From Cysteiniphilum sp. JM-1 (GTDB lineage Bacteria; Pseudomonadota; Gammaproteobacteria; Francisellales; Francisellaceae), in NCBI RefSeq assembly GCF_008711525.1, contig NZ_VXKS01000004.1, positions 62,001 through 126,000 on the forward strand: a stretch of 64,000 nt of DNA, given 5' to 3'. Made by a program: the position numbers and the translations under genes. Each line of letters begins with the position of its first letter. The first letter of the stretch is position 1. This document shows positions 45,451 to 55,372 of this stretch, piece after piece. Below the pieces are notes generated by a model, which had not been told where the DNA came from, searched no databases, and saw only the letters and a list, made by a program, of their open reading frames with translations.

Positions 45451-47853
45451 TTAGAACGTTTGCCCCAGTGTGAACTGGAAAATTTGCGTTGAATCGCCAG
45501 GCTTCTCATTCAATGGTTTTGCCAAACTAAACGCCATGGCACCCAAAGGTGACAACCATTGGAATTCAACACCCACTGAGTAACGTAAATTAGAAAACGT
45601 TGGCGAGCTATCACCGGCAGTTCCAGGCCAAATCACACCGCTATTTGTACCTGAATTATATGTTGGGATATTGTAAGTGTTATAAACATTACCTGCATCA
45701 AAGAACATCCCTAAACGCATATTACGACTGTCTTTCAAGCCTGGAATTGGGAACAAAATGTCCACATTCGTGTACACATTTAAGTTACCACCTATCGAGT
45801 TACCTTGCTCTGCCGGACTACCGTTTGGTGTATAGGTATCAGAAGGTCCCATACCCCCTTGAGAGAAGCCACGCACTGAGCCCCAGCCACCACCATAGAA
45901 GTTCTGGAAAAATGGTAAATACTCAGTATCACCATAGCCATTACCATAACCCACACCCCCTTTGACTGAAAGTGTGACATCGCCAACAATTGGATGGAAG
46001 AAACCTGCAGATCCCGTGACTTTATACCACTGTAGATCACTAATTCCAGGTACTGACACAGTACCATTTAGCCCTAAGGTCGTTCCTTCTGTGGGGAAAT
46101 AAGCACGGTTTGTTGAATTATGATTCCAACCCAGATTCACCGTAAATGTATTAAAGGAGGTTTGACCATCATTTTGCTTAACAAACCAATCTAAAATACT
46201 CGATGTACCTCCGGTCGGTTGTAGAACTTGCGTGTGATCAACACCACCGCCGACACTAATCGAGTCAAATGCTGATGTTGGAATACTGTAACCTAAATTC
46301 GCACCATATTGATTTAAGCGATAGCTTGCAATTGATGTATCATCATAGTCAGTACGTGATAAATATGTACTAATTGTCTGACTTATTCCTGATTGGGTAA
46401 AATATGGATCGGTATAAGACATATTCAAGCTTTGATAAACACTTGACAAATTCGCACCAATCGAGAATTGATTACCCGTACCTTGAATATTAGGCAACGC
46501 TAAATTACCGCCAATCATAAAGTTATAAAGCTGTGAGTAACCAATGCTGGCACTGACCGTATTGGCACTTCTTTCTTTAATATCATAATCCATATTGACT
46601 AGATCATCAGAACCAGGCACTGGCGTCTTTTTAACCGTTACATCTTGGACAAATGGCATTCTTTGTAATTTAATTTTTGATTGATCAATCATTGTCTGAT
46701 TGTAAACACCGGATTCAAAATACTGCATCTGACGGCGGTAAACATAATCATTGGTAACATTATTTCCTAGGAAATTAATCTGATTAATATAGACTTTTTT
46801 ACCGGGGTCAATATAAAAAGTTAACGCTACCGTTTTGTTATCTTTATCAACATTAGGCACTGGATTAACATTGGCAAAGGCATAACCTTTATCGCCCAAC
46901 GCTTGTGTAATTGCCTTAGCGCTATCTAGCACTTTTTGACGTGAGAAAGTATCTCCTGCTTTAAAACTAATAAGCTTCTCAAGATCGGCTTTGGCAATAA
47001 CGAACTTACCTTCTAATGATACTTTAGAGACTTTGTAAATCTCGCCTTCACTTACATCAAAGGCGATAAATGCATTTTCTTTATTCGGTGATAATGATGC
47101 CTGTTGTGAAGTCACTTTAAAGTCCAAGTAACCATTATTCATATAGTAATTACTTAGATCTTCCGTTGAAGACTGCATATTGGTTGGCGAGTAATCCGCC
47201 TTTGAGGTAAACAGTCCCCATAAATTCCAAATTGACGGTGTTTTAAACGTGATATTATCAATAAGCTCACTTTGTGAGAATGCTTTATTGCCAATCACAT
47301 TAATGCGACGTACGGTTGCGGTTTTACCCTCAGCAATATTGATCTTTATCGCCACACGATTACGTGCTTCTTTAATCTCTTGTATATCAACCGTCGTTGA
47401 GTAATAACCCATCAACGCATATTGCATTAATAGCGATTGTTTAACTTGAAATAGAATTTCAGGGTTAGCGATATTACCAACATCAAGACCTGCCTCACGC
47501 AAGACTTTTTTCATATCATCATTTTTAATCTTATCATTACCATCAAAATCAACCGCGCTGATTGCTGGACGCTCGGCTACTTTCACAATCAGGCTATTGC
47601 CATCTTGATACAACTGTACATTTTTGAAAAACCCACTGCTGTAAAGCGATTTAATTGCCTCATTGGTTTCGGCTGCATCTATCGTTTCCCCTGCATGAAT
47701 ACCTAAATCATTCAGCACAGTTTCTTTTGAGATGCGCTCCAAGCCTTCAACTTTTATATTTTTGGCAACAAAGCTATTTTGTGCATAAGCACCAGCAAAA
47801 GGTGCGGCACCTAAAAGCGTAAGTAACAATGTTTTTTTCAATGATAAGCTCAA
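45451..47853 (-). CDS. bamA: outer-membrane protein assembly factor BamA
   Basis: BamA inserts barrel proteins into the outer membrane. The 800 residues have a signal peptide (about 1-24, ending AGAYA), five POTRA repeats (from VAKNIKVEGLERISKETVLN to about residue 420) and a 16-stranded barrel with the conserved VRGF loop (WGSVRGFSQGGMGP). It ends in QTF. The start codon is TTG at 47853 with AAGGAAG 7 nt upstream; an in-frame TGA lies just upstream, and the next Met is over 100 residues inside, so no ATG start is possible. The gene lies between dxr and skp. Confidence 0.96.
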   Translation of the reverse strand: MSLSLKKTLLLTLLGAAPFAGAYAQNSFVAKNIKVEGLERISKETVLNDLGIHAGETIDAAETNEAIKSLYSSGFFKNVQLYQDGNSLIVKVAERPAISAVDFDGNDKIKNDDMKKVLREAGLDVGNIANPEILFQVKQSLLMQYALMGYYSTTVDIQEIKEARNRVAIKINIAEGKTATVRRINVIGNKAFSQSELIDNITFKTPSIWNLWGLFTSKADYSPTNMQSSTEDLSNYYMNNGYLDFKVTSQQASLSPNKENAFIAFDVSEGEIYKVSKVSLEGKFVIAKADLEKLISFKAGDTFSRQKVLDSAKAITQALGDKGYAFANVNPVPNVDKDNKTVALTFYIDPGKKVYINQINFLGNNVTNDYVYRRQMQYFESGVYNQTMIDQSKIKLQRMPFVQDVTVKKTPVPGSDDLVNMDYDIKERSANTVSASIGYSQLYNFMIGGNLALPNIQGTGNQFSIGANLSSVYQSLNMSYTDPYFTQSGISQTISTYLSRTDYDDTSIASYRLNQYGANLGYSIPTSAFDSISVGGGVDHTQVLQPTGGTSSILDWFVKQNDGQTSFNTFTVNLGWNHNSTNRAYFPTEGTTLGLNGTVSVPGISDLQWYKVTGSAGFFHPIVGDVTLSVKGGVGYGNGYGDTEYLPFFQNFYGGGWGSVRGFSQGGMGPSDTYTPNGSPAEQGNSIGGNLNVYTNVDILFPIPGLKDSRNMRLGMFFDAGNVYNTYNIPTYNSGTNSGVIWPGTAGDSSPTFSNLRYSVGVEFQWLSPLGAMAFSLAKPLNEKPGDSTQIFQFTLGQTF

Positions 47854-47883
47854 GCTAATCTTCCTTCATTTAAATTATTTTAT

Positions 47884-49062
47884 TCAATCTTTATCTGTAT
47901 TTAAAAGCACTGAAACATGCCTACGCGCCTTTAAATCAATAGCGACAACATCATCAATGGTTTCAGGTTTATTCAATTTTAATTCTTGCAAAACTCGTTC
48001 AATATACTCGATTATTTCCAAATATTGTATTTTTTCCGCCAAAAAAGCCTCAACCAGCACCTCATTGGCAGCATTTAACACAATTGTTGCAGCATAATCT
48101 TGACGTTTTAGCATGTCATACACCAATGGAATAAGTGCAAAACGCTGCCCATCCAGTGCATTAAAACTTAATGGTTTAGCAGTGAAATCAAGCTTTGGCA
48201 CATTGATTTTGTGCCTTTGTGGATAATACATCGCATAACCAATCGGGGTTTTCATATCTGGGGACCCCATCTGCGCGATAAAACTACCGTCATGATATTC
48301 AACCATCGAGTGCACAATACTTTGTGGATGAATCAATACTTCAATTTTTTCGACTGGCACTTGAAATAACCAATAGGCCTCGATAACCTCTAGCGCTTTG
48401 TTCATCATCGTTGACGAATCAACGGATATCTTGCGCCCCATCTGCCAGTTTGGATGTGCGCAAGCCTCATCTGGCGTGATATCTTTAAGCTCATCCAGAG
48501 ACTTTTCGCGAAAAGGGCCGCCTGAGGCCGTTAAAATAATTCTGGAAATTGCCTGTTGATCATAATGCTTATCTTGATCAGGCAAACATTGAAAAATCGC
48601 GTTGTGCTCACTATCCACAGGCAATATCATCGCACCAGATTGTGTTGCTGCACGCATGAAAATCTCACCCGCAGTGACCAATGCTTCTTTGTTCGCCAAT
48701 AAAATGGTTTTGCCTTTATTCACTGCTGCAAACGTTGGCGCCAATCCTGCAATACCAACAATGGCAGCCATAACCATATCAACTTTCTCGGCACTAGCTA
48801 CAGAAACAAGCGCCTCTTTGCCATATAGCACTATCGTTTGACAATCTAAAGCTTTAAGATCATTGCTAAGCTTATTTGCTAAGCTTTCATCTGCAACCAC
48901 AGCATAGCGTGGCGAAAATTTAAGGCATTGCTGATATAACAGCTCGATATTACGATATGCAGTCAATGCATAAACTTCAAAATCAGCAGGATTATCGCGA
49001 ATAATCTCTAGCGTATTAACACCAATTGATCCTGTCGCCCCCAAAATCGTGATGACTTTCAC
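47884..49062 (-). CDS. dxr: 1-deoxy-D-xylulose 5-phosphate reductoisomerase
   Basis: Dxr makes 2-C-methylerythritol 4-phosphate, the committed step of the MEP isoprenoid pathway. The 392 residues begin with the NADPH-binding ITILGATGSIGVNTLEI. VDSEHNAIFQCL (metal site), LTASGGPFREK and HPNWQMGRKISVDSSTMMNK follow. The start is GTG at 49062, with GGAG 6 nt upstream inside the last codons of gyrA. Gene order gyrA-dxr-bamA-skp on one strand suggests co-transcription; rseP, usually between dxr and bamA, is absent. Confidence 0.97.
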   Translation of the reverse strand: MKVITILGATGSIGVNTLEIIRDNPADFEVYALTAYRNIELLYQQCLKFSPRYAVVADESLANKLSNDLKALDCQTIVLYGKEALVSVASAEKVDMVMAAIVGIAGLAPTFAAVNKGKTILLANKEALVTAGEIFMRAATQSGAMILPVDSEHNAIFQCLPDQDKHYDQQAISRIILTASGGPFREKSLDELKDITPDEACAHPNWQMGRKISVDSSTMMNKALEVIEAYWLFQVPVEKIEVLIHPQSIVHSMVEYHDGSFIAQMGSPDMKTPIGYAMYYPQRHKINVPKLDFTAKPLSFNALDGQRFALIPLVYDMLKRQDYAATIVLNAANEVLVEAFLAEKIQYLEIIEYIERVLQELKLNKPETIDDVVAIDLKARRHVSVLLNTDKD

Positions 49063-49065
49063 GAA

Positions 49066-51717
49066 TTACTCCAGCTCACTGTCATCTTCGTTATTTTGCT
49101 CACCCTGTTCTAGCGCGTCATCTGCTATTGTGGCGTCATTTGTTTCATTATTGAGCACTTCATCATCAAAATCTTCTTCAGACTCATCCTCGCCAACGAC
49201 TTGTACTGAGACCAGTTTTTCATCTGACTTCAAGTTGATCAACTTAACACCTTGAGCTGAACGACCTGTTTCACGCACTTCACGTACACGTGTTCTAATG
49301 AGCACACCTTGATCGGTCATTAGCATAATGTCATCTGTTTCTTCAACAAGTCCTGCTGCAACCACAAGACCATTACGGTCAGATGTCGAGATTGAAATCA
49401 CCCCCTGCGAACCACGCGCCGTCTTGCGATACTCAGCAACTGGGGTGCGTTTGCCATAACCATTTTCAGTTGCCGTTAACACCACACCGTGATCAGGCTC
49501 GGTAACAATCACGCCAACAATCGTTTGATCTTCTTGAATGCGCATGCCTCTGACACCGCGCGCGGTTCTACCCACAGCGCGCACGTCCTCTTCGTTAAAG
49601 CGAATGGCTTTACCGGCATTTGAGAACATCATAATCTCTTGCTGACCATTGGTTAAATGCACATGCAATAACTCATCACCCTCATCAAGGGTTAAGGCAT
49701 AAATGCCGCCCTTGCGCGGACGCGAAAAGGCGGTTAGATCAACTTTTTTAACCGTTGCTTGCTTGGTTGCCATAAAGACATTCCAACCTTCAGTAAACTC
49801 GGATACCGCCAACATAGCCGTAATGCGCTCACCTTGTTCTAATGGAAACACATTATTAATTGGTCTGCCTTTGGCAGCACGCCCTGCTTGCGGGAATTCA
49901 TAGACTTTGCTCCAGTATATTTTACCCAAGCTTGAAAAACACAACATCATGGCGTGTGTCGAGGCAATTTGCAGTTTATAAACAAAGTCCTCTTCCTTCA
50001 TTTGCGTCGAGGATTTACCACGCCCACCACGTTTTTGCGCATTATAATCTTTCAATGGCTGCGCTTTGACATAACCATCATATGAAAGTGTAACCACCAT
50101 CGATTCTTCAGTAATTAAATCTTCGTAACCTAAATCAAGCTGAGAGGCAATAATCTCTGAGCGACGCGCATCACCGAACTGTGCTTTCACCTCTTGCAGT
50201 TCTTCACAGATCACTTCAAGCAAGCGTTTAATATCTTTTAAAATCGCGATCAACTCTTCGATACGCAGAAGTAACGCTTTAAATTCATCAAGAATCTTAT
50301 CCTGTTCTAAGCCTGTCAAGCGATGCAAGCGAAGCTCTAAAATCGCATCAACCTGCGCTTGTGACAGGAAATATTCATCATTGTGTAAACCGTAATGTGA
50401 TGCCAAGCCATCAATGCGATAAAGTCCTTGATCAACCCCTTCAAGCATTTGTCCGACAAGTTTACCAGACCATGAACGAGCTAACAGTGCTTCTTTAGCT
50501 TCAGCTGGTGTTTTAGACGCTTTAATCAATGCGATCATTTCATCAATATTTGATAAGGCAATCGCTAAACCTTCTAAAAGATGCGCACGCTCGCGCGCTT
50601 TACGCAATTCAAAAATCGTGCGGCGCGTTACCACTTCTTTACGATGACGAATAAAGGCTTCAATCACTTCTTTTAAATTTAACAACTTCGGCTGACTGTC
50701 AACCAAAGCAACCATATTGACACCGAAGCTTAACTGCATTTGTGTTTGTGCATATAGGTTATTTAATAGCACTTCAGCCATTTCGCCACGCTTAACATCG
50801 ACAACAATACGCATACCATCCTTATCGGACTCATCACGTAGCTCAGAAATACCTTCGATTTTTTTGTCTTTAACCAGTTCGGCAATTTTCTCAATTAAAC
50901 GCGCTTTATTTACCTGATATGGGATTTCAGTAACAATAATCTGCTCTCGATCAGTTTTCTTATCGGTTTCAATCGATGCTTTAGCGCGCATAATAACACG
51001 CCCCCTGCCCGTCTTATACGCATCAACAATGCCGGCACGTCCATTGATATAAGCACCCGTTGGAAAATCAGGTCCTGGAATATACTCCATCAATTCTTCA
51101 ATGCTTAACTCAGGGTTTTCAATGAGTGCAATCACACCATCAATGACTTCATTTAAATTGTGTGGCGGAATATTTGTTGCCATCCCCACCGCAATACCGG
51201 ATGAACCGTTGACCAACAGGTTAGGTATACGCGTTGGTAACACATCCGGAATCATCTCGGTTTCGTCATAGTTTGGCGAGAAGTTAACCGTTTCTTTATC
51301 GATATCGATTAATAGTGAATGCGCCATCTTTGACATGCGCACTTCGGTGTAACGCATTGCCGCAGGTGAGTCGCCATCAACCGAACCAAAGTTACCCTGA
51401 CCGTCAACTAGCATATAACGCAATGAAAACGGCTGCGCCATACGCACAATCGTGTCATAAACAGCCGTATCACCATGCGGATGATACTTACCAATCACGT
51501 CCCCAACAACACGTGCTGATTTCTTATAAGGCTTATTAAAGTCATTTCCTAATTCTTTCATCGCAAAAAGAACGCGTCGATGCACAGGCTTTAAGCCATC
51601 ACGCACATCAGGAAGCGCACGTCCAACGATGACGCTCATTGCATAATCAAGATATGATTGCTTTAATTCCTGCTCGATATTAACCGGAAAAACTTCATTG
51701 GCAAATTGTGTGGTCAT
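49066..51717 (-). CDS. gyrA: DNA gyrase subunit A
   Basis: GyrA cuts and rejoins DNA in the gyrase tetramer. The 883 residues contain the catalytic Tyr in [10 protein letters not shown] and the quinolone region [19 protein letters not shown], with Thr at the position of E. coli Ser83 and an intact Asp87. The C-terminal wheel domain has the GyrA box [10 protein letters not shown]. The last 45 residues are strongly acidic ([12 protein letters not shown] and onward), like the regulatory tail of E. coli GyrA. It is first in the run ending at skp and is divergent from an MFS gene. Confidence 0.97.
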   Translation of the reverse strand: MTTQFANEVFPVNIEQELKQSYLDYAMSVIVGRALPDVRDGLKPVHRRVLFAMKELGNDFNKPYKKSARVVGDVIGKYHPHGDTAVYDTIVRMAQPFSLRYMLVDGQGNFGSVDGDSPAAMRYTEVRMSKMAHSLLIDIDKETVNFSPNYDETEMIPDVLPTRIPNLLVNGSSGIAVGMATNIPPHNLNEVIDGVIALIENPELSIEELMEYIPGPDFPTGAYINGRAGIVDAYKTGRGRVIMRAKASIETDKKTDREQIIVTEIPYQVNKARLIEKIAELVKDKKIEGISELRDESDKDGMRIVVDVKRGEMAEVLLNNLYAQTQMQLSFGVNMVALVDSQPKLLNLKEVIEAFIRHRKEVVTRRTIFELRKARERAHLLEGLAIALSNIDEMIALIKASKTPAEAKEALLARSWSGKLVGQMLEGVDQGLYRIDGLASHYGLHNDEYFLSQAQVDAILELRLHRLTGLEQDKILDEFKALLLRIEELIAILKDIKRLLEVICEELQEVKAQFGDARRSEIIASQLDLGYEDLITEESMVVTLSYDGYVKAQPLKDYNAQKRGGRGKSSTQMKEEDFVYKLQIASTHAMMLCFSSLGKIYWSKVYEFPQAGRAAKGRPINNVFPLEQGERITAMLAVSEFTEGWNVFMATKQATVKKVDLTAFSRPRKGGIYALTLDEGDELLHVHLTNGQQEIMMFSNAGKAIRFNEEDVRAVGRTARGVRGMRIQEDQTIVGVIVTEPDHGVVLTATENGYGKRTPVAEYRKTARGSQGVISISTSDRNGLVVAAGLVEETDDIMLMTDQGVLIRTRVREVRETGRSAQGVKLINLKSDEKLVSVQVVGEDESEEDFDDEVLNNETNDATIADDALEQGEQNNEDDSELE

Positions 51718-51754
51718 AAGGATATAAACGCTTCAAATATTCTAAAAACTGGCA

Positions 51755-51770
51755 CGAATTATAACATACT
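51755..51770 (-). promoter_or_regulatory. extended -10 promoter of gyrA
   Basis: On the minus strand TGTTATAAT (TG, one base, then a perfect TATAAT whose plus-strand complement is 51758-51763) lies about 40 bp before the gyrA start. The -35 region is weak, as expected for an extended -10 promoter. Confidence 0.5.
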
Positions 51771-51873
51771 CGCCACAGCACAGAAACAGGATTCTCCAGC
51801 ATATGAAGTAAATATTTCTAAGTTTAAAAACGTCATGCTACAATGTTGTTTGCATAACAACACTCTCTACGCA

Positions 51874-53094
51874 ATGGCAAGTAATATGAGCAGCAAAATA
51901 AATATGAAACCTGAAAACTACGTTTACTTTTTTGCCATTTTCCTCGTGGGCGTTTATGTCTGCGCTTATGATATGTATATCTCAGCGCTGCCATTGCTAC
52001 AAAATGACTTTGCGGTGAATGTTGGACAAAGCCAGTTAACACTGACCTTATTTGTTATTGCAGGTGCGATCTTCGCGATTCCAGCGGGTCTTATCAGTGA
52101 TCGTTTTGGACGCAAGAAAACACTGATTCTTTATTGTTTAATCGTCATTATTGGCAGCATTGTGTGCCTGTTATCGCAAAGCATCTTTGCCTTTTATATC
52201 GGGCGAATACTGCAAGGCATTGGCGCTTCTGGTTTGTATATTCTTGCCGTTGCTTTACCCAAGGATATGCTAACGGGTAATACCTATGTTAAGACCTGGC
52301 AGAGCTTAACACTTTTGTTTTATTTAGCGCCCTCACTTGCTGGCTTCATCGGTGGCTATATCGTCTATTACGGAGGTTGGGAATGGGTTTTTAATGGTGT
52401 TGTTTTGGTGGCACTGCTCGCTCTTATCTTGATTACTATTTACTTCAAAGAGATACCAACCGCAACCACTGGAGTCAAAACTTCAAGTCGCAAAAAATTC
52501 TTTAGCATTGCCAGCAACACGCAATTCTTAAGCTACTGCTATATCACGTCAGTGGCATGGGCGGGCATGTCGGTTTTTTACATCTGCACGCCTTATATTG
52601 TGATCACAACGCTTGGCTTTAATACAATTGTCTATGGTTGGTTATCCTTTTTATTGATCTTCTTTGGCGCCTTAGCACGTTGGATTAACATTCGCTGGCT
52701 TAATGGCTTGATAAGCTACGAGCAAAGCGCTTACAGCTTCTCTTTTGTTGCTGTATTGAGCGGCATATTATTTATCAGCGCTTATTTTCTACCGGCACAT
52801 TACGCCATTTACTTGATTGGTCTAAGTGCGATTTTATTTGGCTTTTCCTCAGCACTTGTGAGCGTAAACACATCAACGATGGCGTTTTTGCTGATTGACA
52901 AGAACCATAGTGCTGTTGCTTCATCAATCTATGGACTCACCATTGATCTTATTGTCGCGTTATCGCTTATCTTTGCTAATTTAATGCGCGCTAACTTAAT
53001 TCTCCTAGGTGCAATGATTGCTGTGTTTTACGTCATTGCTATTATGCTGCTGATGAAATTCAAAGAACCCACAGCTGCCAAAATTCGCGTTTAG
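51874..53094 (+). CDS. MFS multidrug-type transporter (Bcr/CflA-like, DHA1)
   Basis: The roughly 406-residue transporter has 12 TM helices. Motif A is present in the loop after helix 2 (GLISDRFGRKKTLI), and helix 4 has YIGRILQGIGASGLYILAVA, the antiporter motif of drug:H+ exporters. The first helix carries YDMYISALPLLQNDF, as in Bcr/CflA. The frame is open 56 codons further upstream without homology; candidate ATGs are at 51874, 51886 and 51904 and none has a strong ribosome-binding site. The substrate is unknown. Confidence 0.85.
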   Translation: MASNMSSKINMKPENYVYFFAIFLVGVYVCAYDMYISALPLLQNDFAVNVGQSQLTLTLFVIAGAIFAIPAGLISDRFGRKKTLILYCLIVIIGSIVCLLSQSIFAFYIGRILQGIGASGLYILAVALPKDMLTGNTYVKTWQSLTLLFYLAPSLAGFIGGYIVYYGGWEWVFNGVVLVALLALILITIYFKEIPTATTGVKTSSRKKFFSIASNTQFLSYCYITSVAWAGMSVFYICTPYIVITTLGFNTIVYGWLSFLLIFFGALARWINIRWLNGLISYEQSAYSFSFVAVLSGILFISAYFLPAHYAIYLIGLSAILFGFSSALVSVNTSTMAFLLIDKNHSAVASSIYGLTIDLIVALSLIFANLMRANLILLGAMIAVFYVIAIMLLMKFKEPTAAKIRV

Positions 53095-53173
53095 TGATCT
53101 AGAACTTTCCATCTAAAGATAATTTACATACAATAAGCGCACTTTTCTAAGTTAATAAACACGGAATCATCTA

Positions 53174-54445
53174 ATGTCTAAAATCCAAGCCGTGCGTGGC
53201 ATGAATGATATTTTACCGAGCGATATTTACAAATGGCACTTTTTTGAAAACGCCATAAAACAAACCTTACACAACTATGGTTATCAGGAAATTCGCCTGC
53301 CTATCGTTGAAAAAAGTGAATTATTTCATCGTGGCGTTGGCGCAGGCACGGATATCGTTGAAAAAGAAACCTATGATTTTAACGATCGCAATGATGAAGC
53401 ATTGACTTTAAGACCTGAAGGCACTGCAGGCTGCGTGCGTGCGATGATTGAACATGGGCTTTTACGTAATCAAATCCAAAAGGTGTGGTATACAGGTGCT
53501 ATGTTTCGCTATGAGCGTCCGCAAAAAGGACGCTATCGCCAATTTTATCAACTGGGTGTTGAGGTATATGGCAATAGTCATATTGCTCAAGATGCTGAAG
53601 TGTTAAGCTTGTCATGGCAACTATGGCAAGCCTTGGGGCTTGATACACATGTTACACTTGAGCTTAACAACCTAGGCAGTGGTCAAAATCGTGCTGATTA
53701 TGTCAATGCATTGGTTGATTATCTGACACCACTTAAAGATCAATTGGATGAAGACTCACAGCGTAGACTAGGTAAAAACCCACTGCGCATTCTTGATAGC
53801 AAAAATGAAAACACGCAACGACTGTTGGATAATGCACCTAACCTGCATGATTTTCTTGATCAAGATATTAAAAAAGACTTTGAAGCACTTACTAAGTATC
53901 TAAGTACACTAAACATCCCTTACAAAATCAACTCGCGATTGGTTCGTGGGATTGATTATTACTGTAATACCGTATTTGAATGGGTCACAGACAAGCTAGG
54001 CGCACAAGGCACCATTTGCGCTGGTGGACGCTATGATTCACTTGTTAGTGATTTGCAAGGTCCTGAAACACCTGCTGTTGGTTTTGCTATGGGCATTGAA
54101 CGTATTATTTTGCTGTTAGAAACCCTTGATCTTATCCCCGAAGCTACACAAACTGCAGATATTTATGTAATCAGCGATGAGTCATCAATCTTTAAATCCA
54201 TGCCAATGATCGAAACCCTACGTAAGTCCTTGCCTCACCTAACCATTGAACAAAACACCTCGCTAGGTAGCTTTAAATCACAATTTAAAAAGGCTGATAA
54301 GTCAGGGGCAGCATTAGCATTGGTAATCGCTGAAGATGAAGTTAATAACAACACCTGTGTAATCAAGTTCTTACGTGAAGATAAAGAACAAGTGACCATA
54401 CCGCAAGCTGAACTGGCTTCGTACATTCAAAGCCATTACGCCTAG
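53174..54445 (+). CDS. hisS: histidyl-tRNA synthetase
   Basis: HisS charges tRNA(His). The 423 residues start IQAVRGMNDILPSD, the family hallmark. Class II motif 2 is GAMFRYERPQKGRYRQFYQ, the histidine-A motif is LVRGIDYYCNTVFEW and motif 3 is GFAMGIERII. It is first in a run with the UPF0178 gene (1-bp gap) and the cupin gene. Confidence 0.97.
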   Translation: MSKIQAVRGMNDILPSDIYKWHFFENAIKQTLHNYGYQEIRLPIVEKSELFHRGVGAGTDIVEKETYDFNDRNDEALTLRPEGTAGCVRAMIEHGLLRNQIQKVWYTGAMFRYERPQKGRYRQFYQLGVEVYGNSHIAQDAEVLSLSWQLWQALGLDTHVTLELNNLGSGQNRADYVNALVDYLTPLKDQLDEDSQRRLGKNPLRILDSKNENTQRLLDNAPNLHDFLDQDIKKDFEALTKYLSTLNIPYKINSRLVRGIDYYCNTVFEWVTDKLGAQGTICAGGRYDSLVSDLQGPETPAVGFAMGIERIILLLETLDLIPEATQTADIYVISDESSIFKSMPMIETLRKSLPHLTIEQNTSLGSFKSQFKKADKSGAALALVIAEDEVNNNTCVIKFLREDKEQVTIPQAELASYIQSHYA

Positions 54446-54446
54446 T

Positions 54447-54905
54447 ATGATTATTTATATCGATGCCGATGCGTGCCCTAAAGCAGTCAAAGAAGTGCTT
54501 TATAAGGCAGCGCACCAACGCAAAGTTATGTGTATTTTTGTTGCCAACCAACCACTTACACACCCGCCATCGCCTTTTATCAAAATGCGCTGTGTCGATA
54601 AAGGCTTTGATGTTGCCGATAATTATATTGCTAACAAGGTTGAAACGTGTGACTTGGTGATTACCGCGGATATTCCACTGGCAAAAGAGGTTGCTGATCG
54701 TGATGCCGTGGTGATTACACCGCATGGCAAGCAATATACCAAGGCAAATATTTCGCAAACTTATGCCATGCGTAATTTTTTCACTGAACTACGAGATGCC
54801 GGATTAGTTGAGACAAAAACCAAGGCGTTCTCAAATAGCAATATCAATGCCTTTGCCAATGCTTTGGATCAGCTATTGACTAAACGCGGGTTTATCAAGC
54901 AATGA
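54447..54905 (+). CDS. yaiI: UPF0178 (YaiI/YqxD) family protein
   Basis: The 152-residue protein matches the DUF188/UPF0178 family: MIIYIDADACPKAVKEVLYK at the start, VDKGFDVADNYIANKV and LVITADIPLAKEVADRDAVV in the centre, and a C-terminal helix. The fold is related to PIN/NYN-type nucleases, but the cellular role is not established. It begins one base after hisS ends and overlaps the cupin gene by 4 bp, so translation is coupled on both sides. Confidence 0.92.
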   Translation: MIIYIDADACPKAVKEVLYKAAHQRKVMCIFVANQPLTHPPSPFIKMRCVDKGFDVADNYIANKVETCDLVITADIPLAKEVADRDAVVITPHGKQYTKANISQTYAMRNFFTELRDAGLVETKTKAFSNSNINAFANALDQLLTKRGFIKQ

Positions 54906-55225
54906 ATTTATACGATATCCCTAAGCATGCTGAGCATGAATTGTTTGATATTATTCATGCAGTCAAAAATGCACAAAATCTCAAGATTGAACGGATTGTT
55001 TCCTACGGACAAATAACACCTAAAGACAAACCTTATATTCAAACACAAGATGAACTGGTATTTGTTTTGCAAGGTGAGGCGACACTGTTGATGGATGGTA
55101 CAATCCACACACTCACTGCAGGCGAGAGCTTATTGATTCCTAGCAACACCATGCATTGGGTGACTTACACATCGCCTTCCCCTGCCACGATTTGGCTTGC
55201 GATTCACTTTGATACAGTCATTTAA
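54902..55225 (+). CDS. small single-domain cupin protein
   Basis: The 107-residue protein is a cupin. The first motif region is ELVFVLQGEATLLMDGTIHT and the second is SLLIPSNTMHWVTYT. The metal-binding histidine cluster is incomplete: the first motif has no HxH, while the second keeps the single His. The proline-rich strand order is normal. Substrate and role are unknown. It is coupled to the UPF0178 gene by an ATGA overlap. Confidence 0.85.
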   Translation: MNLYDIPKHAEHELFDIIHAVKNAQNLKIERIVSYGQITPKDKPYIQTQDELVFVLQGEATLLMDGTIHTLTAGESLLIPSNTMHWVTYTSPSPATIWLAIHFDTVI

Positions 55226-55311
55226 CCCAAAATGCATCATATCCTGCGCGTAATCGAAGGATATAATACTTCGTTTATCGTAACAAAGTATCGTTATTGC
55301 CAAAAACTTGT

Positions 55312-55341
55312 TTGTCTTAGTACTTTTGCCTCAGGTATACT
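55312..55341 (+). promoter_or_regulatory. promoter of the SNF2 helicase gene
   Basis: TTGTCT (55312-55317) and TATACT (55336-55341) are 18 bp apart, 31 bp before the ATG at 55373. Confidence 0.5.
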
Positions 55342-55372
55342 GATGCAATTTATTTTCTTTTGACAAAAATTT

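Noticed and set aside
55255-55275. CGAAG/CTTCG stem with an internal TATAAT after the cupin gene
   Set aside because: The stem is only 5 bp and the T tract is short, so neither a terminator nor a promoter with a convincing -35 is supported.
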